Counted from the stretch's first letter, positions 45,359 through 57,343 are shown. The stretch is DNA of 64,000 nt from Macrobrachium rosenbergii (GCF_040412425.1 NC_089744.1:26392001-26456000); one strand, 5' to 3'. Numbers and translations: made by a program. Notes: generated by a model not told the origin, from the sequence alone.

Positions 45359-46384
45359 TCGGCTGTCTTCTAGCAAGCTCTATCAGTCCAAGTGGTCAGT
45401 GTTCAGATGGTACAGCCGTCATAACATCCCATCTTCTGAAACATCTATAGGTCTTCTAAGAAGTTGTTATCCTCTACCATCAAGGGGTCTAGGTCTATGC
45501 TTAGTTCTGTTTTTAAACATAGAGGTCTGTCGTCCAACCAGAATCTCAGTGACCTCATCAGATTGTTTGAGACTTCCAAGCAGAGAGGTCCGATTTCGTC
45601 TCTTGGAATCTGGATGTGGTGTTAAAGTGGCTTTCAGGTTCCACCTTCAGGCCTCTCCGCTCTGTCTCACTAAGGAACCTTACCGGAAAGACTCTTCCTT
45701 GTGGCGCTGGCTACCGCCAAATGTATTAGTGAGTTCCAGGCAGTTGACAAGAGAGTTGGCTTTTCGCAAGGGGATGCATTCTGCTCCTTCTCTCTTGGGC
45801 TCCTTACCAAGAATAAGGCCCCTTACAAACCCTTGGCCCCTTTCGTTCACCATTAGAAACTTAATGGACATAATTGGACTAGAAGAAGAGAGGCTCCTTT
45901 GCCCTGTGAGAGCTCTTCGGTACTACCTGCAAAGGACGGAGAAGATCAGGGAACCGTCTAACAGCCTCTGGTGCTCAGTTAGGAACCCTTCTCGTCCTCT
46001 TTCTAAGAATGCTCTGTCTTATTTTTTGAGAGATTTGATCTCCGAAGCACACTCAGATCCAAGAGGATGTCTTACCTACCTTTAAGGTTAAGACTCATAA
46101 GGTTCGGGCCGTTGCTACCTCTCTTGCGTTTAGACATAATATGTCTCTCTCGGCCATTCTACAATCAACTTTTTGGAAGTGCAAGTCTGTCTTTGCTTCA
46201 CACTATCTCAAGGAAGTGGCAACTGTTTTTGAAAATTATAGTACCTTAGGACCTTATTCTGGTTCTACGCCCAGGGCAAGGGCACCTTTTTAAACTTTGC
46301 TAGCCATCGGAAAACTTCCTTTGCTGCAAAGTTCCCACTAAAGTAGGGGCAACCCATGGCTATACCTCCATGCCACTACAGGTT
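45359..46384 (+). mobile_element. Family B DIRS-like fragment, recombinase C-terminal part and tail
   Basis: Homology to 50300-51420 begins abruptly at 45359 after family A sequence. It includes a recombinase piece with LWCSVRNPSRPLSKNAL, the HxxR box as KTHKVRAVATSLAFRHN at about 46085-46135 and FASHYLKEV with the Tyr at about 46195-46220, all in shifted frames. The tail (46240-46384) matches 19720-19850. It ends at 46384 where another repeat begins. Confidence 0.7.
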
Positions 46385-47040
46385 ATTGTATATTGTATAC
46401 ATTATGGTAGCCTAGCCTACATTATACTGTACTCTACAGTAATATTCACATATTAATATTGTATTATATAAACATCAACATAACAAATATGCATCTTTTC
46501 CATGGATCTTTTAAAAAGTAATGCTTTACTTCACTGTATCCAATAATATTCTCATGTTGCTTTTGTATCATAAAATACTATCATAGCGATTAATGTTTTG
46601 GTTTGGAAATCGATTATGCGGTAAGTTTATTTCACAGTATTTAACTCAATTCAGAGCGCTATTCTTTCTTCTGGTTAGCGTAAATGAATCTCTAGATATA
46701 TGGAACAAGGTTATTTTTTGTTATAGAAAGTGTTTTTAAGTCGAATTATAACTTAAATATGTCTCATTGTGAAATTAATTTAGCTATTTTTTTCGTTAAA
46801 AGATGACGTTGGCTGTTGGAGGCATGCTTGTTTTGTGTAAAAAAATCAAGATTCCATTCACCTTTTCACTTGATTTCATCATAATACGAGCTTTACGTAT
46901 TTATCTTTTATCAGCATGAAGACAGCAGTAATATGTGTTCTTTTATGCCGAGTAGTTTTGATTAAAATACTTTTCTCTCCAATTTTATTTACGGTCAAGT
47001 TTCATCCATGTTGCTGATGCATGATAATTTATAGTCATTA
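46385..47040 (+). repeat. Interspersed repeat upstream of copy B6 gag
   Basis: Second copy of 17360-18060. It is contiguous with the gag start region of B6 and may be its leader. Confidence 0.5.
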
Positions 47041-47077
47041 GCAGCTTCAGTCGCAGAGCTGTATTATTTGGCTCCCA

Positions 47078-48468
47078 AGCACCCAAGTGTCAAGAAACGC
47101 TCTTTGTCTTTGTCAGGCACCCATTGTCCCATGAGTGCCCAATGTCTTCTCCTGAGTGCCAAGTGCCAGTTCCAGCCTCTGAGCGCCTGATGCCAGCTTC
47201 TGAGCGCATGGGACCAGCTCTCAAGCATTCAGCGTCAGTTGACAAGCACCCAGTGGAGCGCCCGATACCCTTACTGCCAGCTTCAAGTTCCTCTGCACCC
47301 ACGATAGGAGACCCATCCTTGGCGTCCATCAAGCAGCAATTGGCCGACATTCTGGGTTTGCTGCAGAAAGCTCCTTCTGTTATGACCACTCCATCTAAGG
47401 ATTTGTCTTTGTCCCTGGTTTCTTCTGTTGAAGAGGATTTAGTTCAAGAGCCTGCCCATTCAGCTTATACATCTCCTCTGAGATATTTCCTGGCGACTTT
47501 TCCTTTGTACTTTGAGCCAGCTGCCCCAGTCTTGCCTCCCTCGACTTTCCTGATGAGAAACCAAGCTGATGTCCAGCACTCGGCTTCCCAAGATGGTTCT
47601 TTCCTCCTCTTTGAGGAAAGCTCCTAAAGAGGTCAGTGACTGGCTCTTGGCGAAGAGAGAGCCGGGTAAGGCTGCCTTCGCTTTTCCGCCTTTGAGGTCG
47701 ACAGCCAGGAGATACCTATCGTATGCTACTGGAGAAGCTCCGACTTTGGGAGGCGCTGCCTCCTCCCAGGGAGACTTCTCGGATCTCATTGACTCGGTAC
47801 GCCGTTCAGCCTTCTCACCGGCGAAAGTGATGTTTGCATCCACGGAACTGGATCACCTCAATAAGAATATTTTTAAAGTTTTGGAGGTGTTCAGTTTTCT
47901 CGATTGGACAGTTGGAGCCCTCGCCAAGAAGATTGAGGACTATACAGAATTGACAGGAGACTTCCCTGCAGATTGGCTTGGTGTTCTGTCCTGCATGGAC
48001 AAAGCCATCAGAGACGGCTTGCTAGAACTTGCGGCTCTTCTCTCTCTTCTGGGGGTTCTCAAGAAGAGAGAATCGTGGTGCTCCTTCACTACTAAAGGAG
48101 TAACTTCTATACAGAAGTCAGCCTTGCTATACTCTCCTTTGGACCACCTTTATCTGTTCCCCCAGTCCACGGTCAAGGAGATAGCTATAGACCTCCAGAA
48201 AAAGTCAACGCAAGACCTTATGGCGCAGTCTTCTAAGCATCCTAAAGAGCCTTCATCATTTGGCTCCAAGTCAGTTTCACCATTTCGTGGGAGTAGACAG
48301 AGTTTTCCTCCCAAGCCCACTCCAAGGTACGTTTCTCGGCCAGGTCAATCAAAAGGACTTCTACCAGACCTTCATCTAAGAAATGAAACATCAGTCCTTT
48401 GTGCACCAGTAGGAGCCAGACTTCTTTCTATGGGAGAGGTAGTGTCAGAGGAGCAGAACCTTGGATAA
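47078..48468 (+). pseudogene. gag-like ORF1 (family B copy 6)
   Basis: Frame 47124-47627 and frame 47569-48468 (299 codons) together represent gag. A shift near 47570 joins them, as the minus-strand copy at 15486-15866 reads through this point without interruption. Blocks include SLASIKQQLADILGLLQKA, PLRYFLATFPLYF, FLMRNQADV, DWLLAKREPGKAAFAFPP and RRYLSYATGE. A helix-rich region follows (DHLNKNIFKVLEVFSFLDW, LGVLSCMDKAIRDGLLELAA) and then a basic Ser/Pro-rich end. No zinc knuckle is visible. Function as the particle protein is inferred from position. Confidence 0.7.
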
Positions 48469-48599
48469 TCAAGATCTTGAAGAAGGGTTACTCCATACCA
48501 TTCAAGGAGTATCCTCCACTAGTCTCCACACCAATCGCATTGACGGCCTACTCGAAAGACTTTGAGAGATAATCGACCTTTTCAGAGGAAGTTTCACCT

Positions 48600-49140
48600 C
48601 TTCTCCGGAAGAGAGCCATAGAGGAGGTACAGGATTGCTCTACAAAAGGATTTTACAGCTGTCTTTTCATAGTTCCCAAGTCATCAGGGGCTTGGAGAAC
48701 TGTCTTCTATGCTAGTGCTCTGAACTTCTTCGTCCAGAAGACGAAGTTCAAAATAGAGGTGAACCAGTCAGTACTATCATCCATTCACCAGGGCAATTGG
48801 ATGATTACTCTCGATATGCAGGATACATACTTCCATGTCCCTGTCCATCCAAACTCCAGAAAGTGCTTTAGCTTTGTCTTCGAGGACGGAGTCTTTCAAT
48901 TTCAGGCCCTGTGCTTCGGCCTCTCTACAGCTCCTCAAGTTTTACGCAAGTGCTTGCATCTCACGTGAAATGGCTCCATCTTCTTGGCATCAACATATGC
49001 CTCTACATGGACGACTGGCTGCTCCGATCACCGTCAGAAGACCTACAGAAGACCCTTCTCCTCGTCCAAGAGCTAGGAATACTGATTAATCTGCAGAAGT
49101 CACAGCTGACTCCAACTCAGAGATTCTTTATTTAGGGAGG
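48600..49140 (+). pseudogene. Reverse transcriptase (family B copy 6)
   Basis: Frame 48759-48968 holds MITLDMQDTYFHVPVHPNS (first catalytic Asp) and FQFQALCFGLSTAPQVL. After a shift, frame 48911-49135 holds LHLLGINICLYMDDWLLRSP with an intact YMDD box, then GILINLQKSQLTPTQ. Frames overlap at 48911-48968, so a single one-base loss near 48950 explains the break. Confidence 0.85.
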
Positions 49141-49980
49141 AGGATCAACTCTCAGAGTTTTCAAGCTTTTCCATCCCCCAAGAGAATCGATTCTTGTCTA
49201 CAGATGGTCCACAGTTTTCTCTCTCTCCCATCTTGCTTGGCCAATCGGTGGATGAGTCTTTTGGGAACTCTCCCCTCCATCGAACAGTTTGTCAAGTTAG
49301 ACAGACTCCATATGAGAGTCCTGCAGTTCTTCCTGAAAGCCAATTGGAACAGGAAAACGCAACCAGACTGTTGTGTTCCCCGTCACGATGGAGATCACGT
49401 TGGACCTGCGATGGTGGATGTCCGAAGGAAGACTTTTGGAAGGGAAGCCTCTGTACCCTGTGAGCCCCGACCTAGACTTCTACTTAGACGCCTCAGATCT
49501 GGGTTGGGGGGCCCTTGTGGGGAACATGGAAGCTTTTGGGACGTGGTCCCCAGAACAGCGGAACCTGCACATCAATATAAAAGAATTGAAAGTCATTCAT
49601 TTAGGCCTCATATCTTTTTTGGACACAATAGTCGACAAAACAGTAGTGGTGCATTCAGACAACACCACTGCTCTTAACTACATCAGGAAACAAGGTGGGA
49701 CTCACTCCTTCTCCCTCTGCAAAGCGACAAAGTACCTCATTTGGGTGGACCAGAATCGAGTGAAACTAGTCACTTGTGTCATTCAAGGGAAGTTTAATGT
49801 GTTGGTGGACAAACTGAGTCATCGCAAACAGGTCCTCCCCACAGCGTGGACCTTCGACACCATGGTCTGCACCGACCTTTGGAAACTGTTGGGCACACCA
49901 AACTTAGACCTGTTCACCTCATTGAGGAGTCATCGCCTTCCTCTCTTTTGTTCTCTGGTCCCGGACCCTTGGGCATGAAC
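49141..49980 (+). pseudogene. RNase H and linker (family B copy 6)
   Basis: Frame 49373-49978 (201 codons) has DASDLGWGALVGN, NLHINIKELKVIHLGL, VVVHSDNTTALNYIRKQGG and KFNVLVDKLSHRKQ, giving all four acidic RNase H positions, then DLFTSLRSHRLPLFCSLVPD of the linker. The frame stops directly after PDPWA. The 5' part up to 49372 is in another frame. Confidence 0.85.
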
Positions 49981-50099
49981 AACAGACACTGTGCTTCAGA
50001 ATTGGTCGGACTTGGACCTCTATGCATTTCCGCCATTCAGCATGGTCAGGTAAGTACTCGAACAAATTTTAATCTCATTACAATGTGAGAGTGACCCTG

Positions 50100-51240
50100 G
50101 TAGCTCCATTTTGGCCTCTCTTAAGAGTGGTTCCCGGACCTTCTAAGATTCTTAGAGGTTCCTGAGGCTCCTTCCGCAAAGTCCATGTCTACTCAGACAA
50201 CCTCACTTCTGGAGGTGTCACCAGGGACTATCTGCTCTTGCTCTGACAGAGTGAAGGGCTTTTCAAGATCAGCTGCAGAGGCTATTGCAAGATGTAGACA
50301 TCAGTCTTCTTGTCAAGTCTACCAACCTAATTCTAAAACATCTGTAACTCAGATAGTGGACTTCCTTCTCTATCTGAGGACCACCAAGGGACTCCCATCT
50401 TCCACCATTAAAGGGTAAAGATCCATGCTGAGTTCCGTTTTTAAGCATAGAGACCTAGATCTTTCCTCTAACCAGGATCATAGTGATCTTATTAAATCTT
50501 TTGATACTTCCAAGCAGACGAAAGTGTACTCCGTATCTTGGAATCTTGATGTGGTTCTCAGGTGGTTAACGGGCCCCTCTTTCGAGCCCCCTCTGTTCCG
50601 CATCTCTCAAGAACCTGACTGGAAAGACACTATTCCTTGTTGCTTTGGCTACTGCCAAGCGTGTTGGCAAATTTCGGGCCATAGACAAATGGATAGGATT
50701 CACTCAGGGAGATGCAGTCTGCTCATTTATTCCTGGTTTCTTGGCCAAGAACAAGACACCATCCAAGCCCTGGCTGCGCCCGTTCACTATTAAGAAACTA
50801 ATGGATATCCTCGGCCCTGAAGAGCAGGAAAGGGTCCTTTGCTCTGTTAGGGCCTTCAGGTATTACCTGGACAGGACCGAGAAAATTAGAGGCCCATCCA
50901 GCAATCTCTGGTGCTCTATCAAGAATCCTTCCTGACCCCTTTCTAAGAACACATTGTCGTTCTTCCTAAGGGATCTTATTACTGAGGCACATTCTTGGAT
51001 CCAAGAGGACATCCTGCCTACCCTTTAGGTGAAAGCACACGACATCAGAGTGGTTGCCACCTCGTTTGCTTTCGGCATACAGTAATATGTCACACTCTTC
51101 GATTTTACAGTCTACTTACTGGAAGTTTAAGTCCATATTTGCGTCACACTATTTAAGAGAAGTAGAAACAATGTTCGAAAACTGCAGTACCCTGGGACCT
51201 TTATCAGTGGCTGGCATGGTATTTCGGGGGAAGAAGCATA
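50100..51240 (+). pseudogene. Tyrosine recombinase (family B copy 6)
   Basis: The core-binding part is at about 50330-50430. The Arg I block MATAKRVGKFRAI has Lys where siblings have Glu (RVSELHA). LCSVRAFRYYL lies at about 50840-50870 and NLWCSIKNPS closes frame 50645-50935 at a TGA. The HxxR box reads KAHDIRVVATSFAF after a TAG near 51026, and FASHYLREV with the Tyr at about 51140-51165 is in frame 51054-51263. Two stops and one shift disable it. Confidence 0.8.
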
Positions 51241-51654
51241 GGAAGCATTCCTTTTATCCTTGATCTTTTTGCCTTGAAGTAGGTTGTTGAGTCACTGGGG
51301 AGCCGGTGGTTACTATGCACCTGGAGTGCCCACCAGTTTTTAGTGGATGGGTGGTGCTTTTTATTTCAGTGTAGGTGACAGAATTGTCTGGATATTGTTT
51401 TTTGGTACTGTCCCTGGGGAAGGGCATCTGTTTTTATGCTTTTCAAGACATCGGAATTTTCCTTCACTCGAAAAGTTCCCATGCCACTGCGGTTAGATGA
51501 GCACCAACCAGAGGCAGTAATTACTAGCAATAGCTCTCTTACCAGGCAAGGAAACAACAAGTATTGTATCAATGCTCGTAAATTGTCTATTTCAAATTCA
51601 ATTTCATGACTGAATGTTTTGTCTTATGTATCCCACCTTTTGTCATTTTGAAAT

Positions 51655-51965
51655 TCAGCTATGTAATTGGTAAGTTACCTATATGAAAATTTTATTTTCA
51701 TGATAAAATTAAGTTTTGTATATACTTACCAAATAATTACAGATCAGAGCCCTCCCTCCTCCCCTCTCATGGACATAAGGGCAGAAACGAAGTGAACTCT
51801 TCTGCTTTGTCTTTCCTATTGTTCCTCGATAGTGGGTGGGGCTAGTCACCTACACAAAAATAATAGAAATGGTACTGTGATTTTTAAAATTTAAGCTGCT
51901 GCGCGAGTTGAAACTATAGCTAGGTAATTACTTGGTAAGTGTATATGAAACTTGATTTTATCATG
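51655..51965 (+). repeat. ICR palindrome and right terminal repeat of copy B6
   Basis: A near-palindrome of GTAATTGGTAAGTTAC-type and its complement around an AT-rich centre is followed by the terminal repeat that closes with AATTACTTGGTAAGTG. It matches 12381-12690 and 23965-24295. Confidence 0.75.
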
Positions 51966-52083
51966 AAAATAACATTTTCGCTGTCACTGCCCTGGTTTGT
52001 GCTCCATGTAGTAGAGGCCTTATATACCCCTCGCCATTTCAAGTCTTTGCTCTCCCTATTAATAGGATATTTTATTTCCTTAG

Positions 52084-52279
52084 GAAGTTCTGACTGGCAA
52101 ATATGGAGAAGATTCCAAACTTATCTATGATTTGGAAGATCAAGGTGGAGAGATTTTATCAATGCGTTATGACTTGACGGTTCCATTTGCTCGTTATGTG
52201 GCCATGAATAAGATTACAAATATTAAACGATACCATATTGCAAGAGTGTACCGAAGAGATAATCCAGCAATGACAAGAG
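52084..52279 (+). CDS. HARS: Histidyl-tRNA synthetase exon 5
   Basis: The exon is 196 bp (phase 0 in, phase 1 out), between TATTTCCTTAG and GTATGT. It encodes the rest of motif 1 ([20 protein letters not shown], then [15 protein letters not shown]) and the first half of motif 2 ([19 protein letters not shown]). Motif 2 binds ATP and the acceptor end of tRNA-His. All hallmark residues of a working enzyme, such as the Arg of YRRDNP, are present, unlike the surrounding transposon genes. Confidence 0.97.
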
Positions 52280-52569
52280 GTATGTAGTTAATAGAGCTGT
52301 TTATAAATTTTCTTATAGGCTGTTTGTAGTAAGTTATATTTTGCTGGTTTTTCGTTGCATATTCACATTCGGTATTAATTTGTTTGCACTAATTTTCAGC
52401 CGGTGTATAGAATTTCAACATCCTTTACCGTGCAATTCTGCCCTTTTTTATTTAGAAGGATATAATCATTTGAAAGCCTTCTGCAAACATGGTGTTTTAG
52501 ATGCTTACCAAATTTTTTATAAATTTTACACTTTTGTGAAGTATAGTATATAATTTTTGTATCCAACAG
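52280..52569 (+). other. HARS intron 5 (290 bp)
   Basis: A short, AT-rich, transposon-free intron from GTATGT to CCAACAG. Confidence 0.9.
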
Positions 52570-52703
52570 GGCGTTATCGTGAGTTTTACCAGTGTGATTT
52601 TGATATAGCTGGCCAGTATGATGCTATGATTCCAGATGCTGAATGTGTACAGCTTGTCCACCAAGTTTTATCAAAGCTAGATCTTGGTGACTTTACAATT
52701 AAG
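52570..52703 (+). CDS. HARS: Histidyl-tRNA synthetase exon 6
   Basis: The exon is 134 bp (phase 1 in, phase 0 out), between CCAACAG and GTAAGT. The codon split with exon 5 gives Gly in [17 protein letters not shown], the second half of motif 2 and one of the most conserved parts of HisRS. The exon ends at LDLGDFTIK. The following exons (VNDRR-type block, HisA motifs, motif 3 and anticodon-binding domain) are not in the remaining 11.3 kb. Confidence 0.97.
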
Positions 52704-53171
52704 GTAAGTTTAGCACTTTGGATTACATACTTTAAGGTTTTTTCTGTGTGCAAGTACCTTTTAGATTAATTACTATACAATACTTGCAATAGACTGTTTG
52801 AATGAGTACTTATCTAGTACAACAAATTATAATATTCAGATGGGAAGTGGAACAACTCGTATTTTTGGTTAACAAGGCAATTATAAAATGTTACAATTTT
52901 TATCCATTTTTTGTCATTAATTATAAATTTGAATATTTTATAAATTTGACACAGTACACCAGGCATATACAAATCATTTATAGGGTTTAAAAGATAAATA
53001 TGAATTCCTAAACCTTCATTTTCATTTAAACTAATATGTAGTTGAGGTTGGATGAATTGGGTGTAAGACTTCCTTTGTTGTATAAGGAATGCTCACATTC
53101 GTTAAATCTGCTCACAAAAATATAAAGATTCATCAGGATGTGTATGTAGACAACCGAATGGGAGAAGTGTA
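52704..53171 (+). other. Start of HARS intron 6, no gene seen
   Basis: AT-rich intronic sequence without recognisable repeat. Confidence 0.5.
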
Positions 53172-53387
53172 CAGTAAACTCCCCATATTTGCGTTCTCAC
53201 GATTCGTGGACTCACCGATTCACAGGATTTTCTGTGGAACGTATCTATAAATTATTCGTGGAAAGTTCGGCAATTTGCAGACTTTTTCTTTGGGAAATGC
53301 TCATTAATTAGTATTTTGATGTTATTTCCATGACTAAATATATTTTTATGATAAAAATTGATTTACTAATTTTCAAATATCACTAAT

Positions 53388-53420
<33 letters not shown>

Positions 53421-53585
53421 GTAAGATTAAATAATACATAACTCAAAGAGAGAGAGAAACTGGTTTTCTCCCCTCCATTCAGGACGGACCCTGACCTCAT
53501 TAAGGCGAAGATAGATGCTCAGAATTGATACTGTTAAAATATTAAGATTATATTAAAGTACTATTGAAATTATATTAAAATGATA

Positions 53586-54390
53586 CGAGGGGGGACCCAA
53601 AAGTAACCGGAATTGTGTCATAGAATTTTATTCAGTTATTGTTACATGTTTACAGTCTTATCACCTTCAAAGTATTCTCCATTTGAAGCAATGCACTTAT
53701 CCAGACGTGTTTTCCACTGTTGAAAGCAATTCTGGAACTCTTGTGAAGTTATGGCTTTTAATGACTCCGTCGTTTTCTTCTGAACCTCTTCAACGTCTGC
53801 AAAACGTTTTCCTTTGAGGGCTTTCTTCATTCGGGGGAACAAAAAGAAGTCACAGGGAGCAAGATCGGGTGAATAGGGAGGGTGGGTAAGTGTGGTCATG
53901 CCATTCTTGGTCAGAAACTGTCTCACACTCAAGGCAGTGTGCGCTGGTGCATTGTCGTGATGAAGCCACCACCCTCCACTTTGCCACAGGTGGGGCAAAG
54001 TGGAGGGTGGTGGCTTCATCACGACAATGCACCAGCGCACACTGCCTTGAGTGTGAGACAGTTTCTGACCAAGAATGGCATGACCACACTTACCCACCCT
54101 CCCTATTCACCCGATCTTGCTCCCTGTGACTTCTTTTGTTCCTCGAATGAAGAAAGCCCTCAAAGGAAAACGTTTTGCAGACGTTGAAGAGGTTCAGAAG
54201 AAAACGACGGAGTCATTAAAAGCCATAACTTCACAAGAGTTCCAGAATTGCTTTCAACAGTGGAAAACACGTCTGATAAGTGCATTGCTTCAAATGGAGA
54301 ATACTTTGAAGGTGATAAGACTGTAAACATGTAACAATAACTGAATAAAATTCTATGACACAATTCCGGTTACTTTTGGGTCCCCCCTCG
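53586..54390. mobile_element. Mariner foldback: two head-to-head 3' halves forming an 800 bp palindrome
   Basis: Arms 53586-53985 and 53994-54390 are near-perfect reverse complements around the 8-base centre ACAGGTGG, flanked by TA on both sides (53584-53585, 54391-54392). Both outer ends are CGAGGGGGGACCCAAAAGTA. Each arm encodes the C-terminal half of a mariner transposase: HHDNAPAHTALS and YSPDLAPCDFF, with 34 residues between the two Asp (DD34D). The minus arm has an open frame (54097-53642), while the plus arm carries small deletions totalling 3 bases. The N-terminal half with DNA-binding domain and first catalytic Asp is absent, so no enzyme is encoded. Confidence 0.92.
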
Positions 54391-54488
54391 TATGTGTTTC
54401 AGGATGATAGTATAAGCAATTTTAGGGGGACATTTTATGATAAAACAGTGATTTAGAATACGTACTAATTTTCAAATATTAATATTAA

Positions 54489-56664
54489 CCCTTTAACCCT
54501 GAAGCCATATTTACAAAAACGTCTCCCGTATGCCGCAGCGTTCGTGAGTTAGCGCCGAAGCGGAAAAAGTTTTTTAAAAATCACAGCATGCTTAGTTTTT
54601 AAGATTAAGAGTTCATTTTGGCTCATTTTTTTGTCATTGCCTGAAGTTTAGTATGCAACCATCAGAAATGAAAAAGTTTTCATTATCATATATAAATATT
54701 GGAATATATGACAGCGAAAAAAAACTTGTATATAATTGTATACAAATCGCGCTGTAAGCAAAACGGTTAAAGCTAATGAGTTAATTTTTTTTAGTTGTCT
54801 TGTACACTAAATTGCGATGATTTTGGTATATAACAAATTTTAAAACGATCAAAGCAACACAGAGAAAATATCACAAAATGATGCATGAATTCGTAACTCG
54901 CGGACGTAAAAAATTTTTATTTTTTTTTAAATTCACCATAAATCGAAATATTGTGCTAGAAATTTCCCGTTTGTTGAAAAATGAAGCTAATTGATTGAAT
55001 ATTACTAGACTGTAAGTGTTTTAGCTTACAATTGCAGTTTTCGACCATTTCGGTCGAGTTAAAGTTGACCGAAAGTCGAATTTTTTCTATTTATCGTGAT
55101 TTATATGAAAATATTTCAAAACTGATAAAAGCTACAACCATGAGTTATTTTTTGTTGTATTGTAAATGAAATTGTGCACATTTTCATATATAAAACTTTA
55201 TGTAACGACTAATATAAAACGGTGCAAATATTATGACGAGACGAAAGAATTTCTGAGATGTTCGGCCGAGTTACCGCGCAGACGTAAGGAAAATGTGTTT
55301 TTTTTTAAATTCACCATAAATCGAAATATTGTGCTAGAGACTTTCAATTTATTGCAAAATGAAGGTAAACAATTGAATATTACTAGAATGTAAGAGTTTT
55401 AGCTTACAATTGCGTTTTTTTACCATTTCGGTCGAGTTAAAGTTGACTGAAGGTTGAAATTTTTGCAGTTATCGTGATTTATGTGAAAATATTTCAAAAC
55501 TGATAAAAGCTACAACCATGAGCTAATTTCTGTTGTATTCTACATGAAATTGCACACATTTTCATATATAAAAGTTTATGTAACGACTAATGTAAAACAT
55601 TACGACAACATGACGAAAGAATTTCTGAGATGTTGGCCGAGTTACATGGCAGAGACGTAAGGAAAAATTTTTTTTTTTTTTTCAGAAATTCACCATAAAT
55701 CAAAATATTGTGCTAGAGACTTCCAGTTTGTTGCAAAATGAAGGTACATGATTGAATATTACTAGAATGTAAGAGTTTTAGCTTATAATTGCGTTTTTAC
55801 CATTTCGGTCGAGTTAAAGTTGACCGAAGGTTGAAATTTTGGCAGTTATCGTGATTTATATGAAAATATTTCAAAACTGATAAAAGCTACAACCATGAGT
55901 TATTTTCTGTTGTATTCTGCATGAAATTGCGCACATTTCCATATATAAAACTTTATGTAACGATTAATATAAAACAGTGCAAACATTACGACAATGTGTG
56001 AAAGAATTTCTGGCACGGACGTAAGGAAAAAAGTTTTTTTAAAAATTCACCATAAATCGAAATATTGTGCTAGAGACTTCCAATTGGTTGCAAAATGAAG
56101 GTAAATGATTGAATATTACTAGAATGTAAGAGTTTTAGCTTACAATTGCGTTTTTTTTACCATTTCGGTCGAAGTCAAAGTTGACCGACGGTTGAAATTT
56201 TGGCAGTTATCGTGATTTATATGAAAATATTTCAAAACTGATAAAAGCTACAACCATGATTTATTTTCTGTTGTATTGTACATGAAATTGTGCACATTTT
56301 CATATATAAAACTTTATGTAACGACTAATATAGAACAGTGCAAAAATTACGACAAAATGATGAAAGAATTTCTGAAATTTTTGGCCGAGTTACCGTGCGG
56401 GCGTAAGAAAAAAGTTTTTTTCAAAAATTCACCATAAATCGAAATATTGTGCTAGAGACTTCCAATTTGTTGCAAAATGAAGGTACATGATTGAATATTA
56501 CTAGAATGTAAGAGTTTTAGCTTACAATTGCGTTTTTCGACCATTTCGGTCGAGTCAAAGTTGACCGAAGGTTGAAATTTTTGTAGTCAACGTTTGCTAC
56601 GCCCACTCGGCATTCAACAGACAATTTTAGTCGACGTTTGCTACGCCCAACAGGCGTTTAAGGG
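54489..56664 (-). mobile_element. piggyBac-like nonautonomous element, copy 1 (2176 bp)
   Basis: It is flanked by TTAA at 54485-54488 and 56665-56668. The right end is GGCGTTTAAGGG, and the left end CCCTTTAACCCTGAAGCC is a diverged form. Inside, five units repeat with periods 378, 379, 357 and 382 bp, marked by GAATATTACTAGAATGTAAG at 54997, 55375, 55754, 56111 and 56493. There is no conserved coding frame. It is inverted relative to the copy at 61553-63740. Confidence 0.8.
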
Positions 56665-56692
56665 TTAAGTTTAATAACATTAAGTAAAAATA

Positions 56693-56696
<4 letters not shown>

Positions 56697-56770
<74 letters not shown>
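56697..56770 (+). repeat. CT microsatellite
   Basis: A pure (CT)n tract of about 74 bp, inside the Tigger derivative. Confidence 0.95.
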
Positions 56771-56774
<4 letters not shown>

Positions 56775-57118
56775 AGAGAAGAGAATTTATCTGATGTAAT
56801 ATGGACGTATGTTTCTTTTGTATGATAAATAATGATTTGCCTGATAAGTACTAATTTTCAAATATTAAGATTAGTAAGATTAAGTAATAATAATAATAAT
56901 AATATATGTAATATAGTATTTTCCATGCATTTGTGTAATAAATTTGTTAACATTTTAAACAAACAAATAGTGATTCCTAGTCTTTTTTATCCTCGGCTTG
57001 AGAAAGAAGGGGTGAGAGTAAATGTCAGTTTACTTGACAGTTTGACATATTGGTCGGAGAGGAAGGATTGTTGCCCTCAGAAGCCAAAAGATTTCAATCT
57101 TTTGATATTGTAAGTCGT

Positions 57119-57121
<3 letters not shown>

Positions 57122-57181
<60 letters not shown>
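57122..57181 (+). repeat. CT microsatellite
   Basis: A pure (CT)n tract of about 60 bp. Confidence 0.95.
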
Positions 57182-57184
<3 letters not shown>

Positions 57185-57269
57185 AATGTGCAGTAAAGAT
57201 ATTACACCTTTGGAAGACAAAAAACAAAAATTTTTAATTTTTTTTTGTTGTCAGAGGGATTAAAGAGAT

Positions 57270-57272
<3 letters not shown>

Positions 57273-57341
<69 letters not shown>
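57273..57341 (+). repeat. CT microsatellite
   Basis: A pure (CT)n tract of about 69 bp. With the two preceding tracts it makes three arrays within 650 bp. Confidence 0.95.

Positions 57342-57343
<2 letters not shown>

Larger units (their letters stand above)
47041..51965 (+). mobile_element. DIRS-like element, family B copy 6
   Basis: It contains gag (47078-48468), RT (48600-49140), RNase H (49373-49978), tyrosine recombinase (50185-51240), 3' tail, ICR palindrome (51655-51745) and right terminal repeat (to about 51965). It is the best-preserved family B element, but each coding part is broken at least once and the left terminal repeat is not seen. It lies just 120 bp upstream of HARS exon 5. 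Confidence 0.85.

Noticed and set aside
53882..54187. Plus-strand frame across the palindrome centre as a complete mariner gene
   Set aside because: It only spans two inverted C-terminal halves; the N-terminal half and first catalytic Asp are missing.
54489..56664. CRISPR-like array
   Set aside because: Five long units of 357-382 bp with decayed edges in a TTAA-flanked eukaryotic element do not fit the short repeat-spacer pattern.
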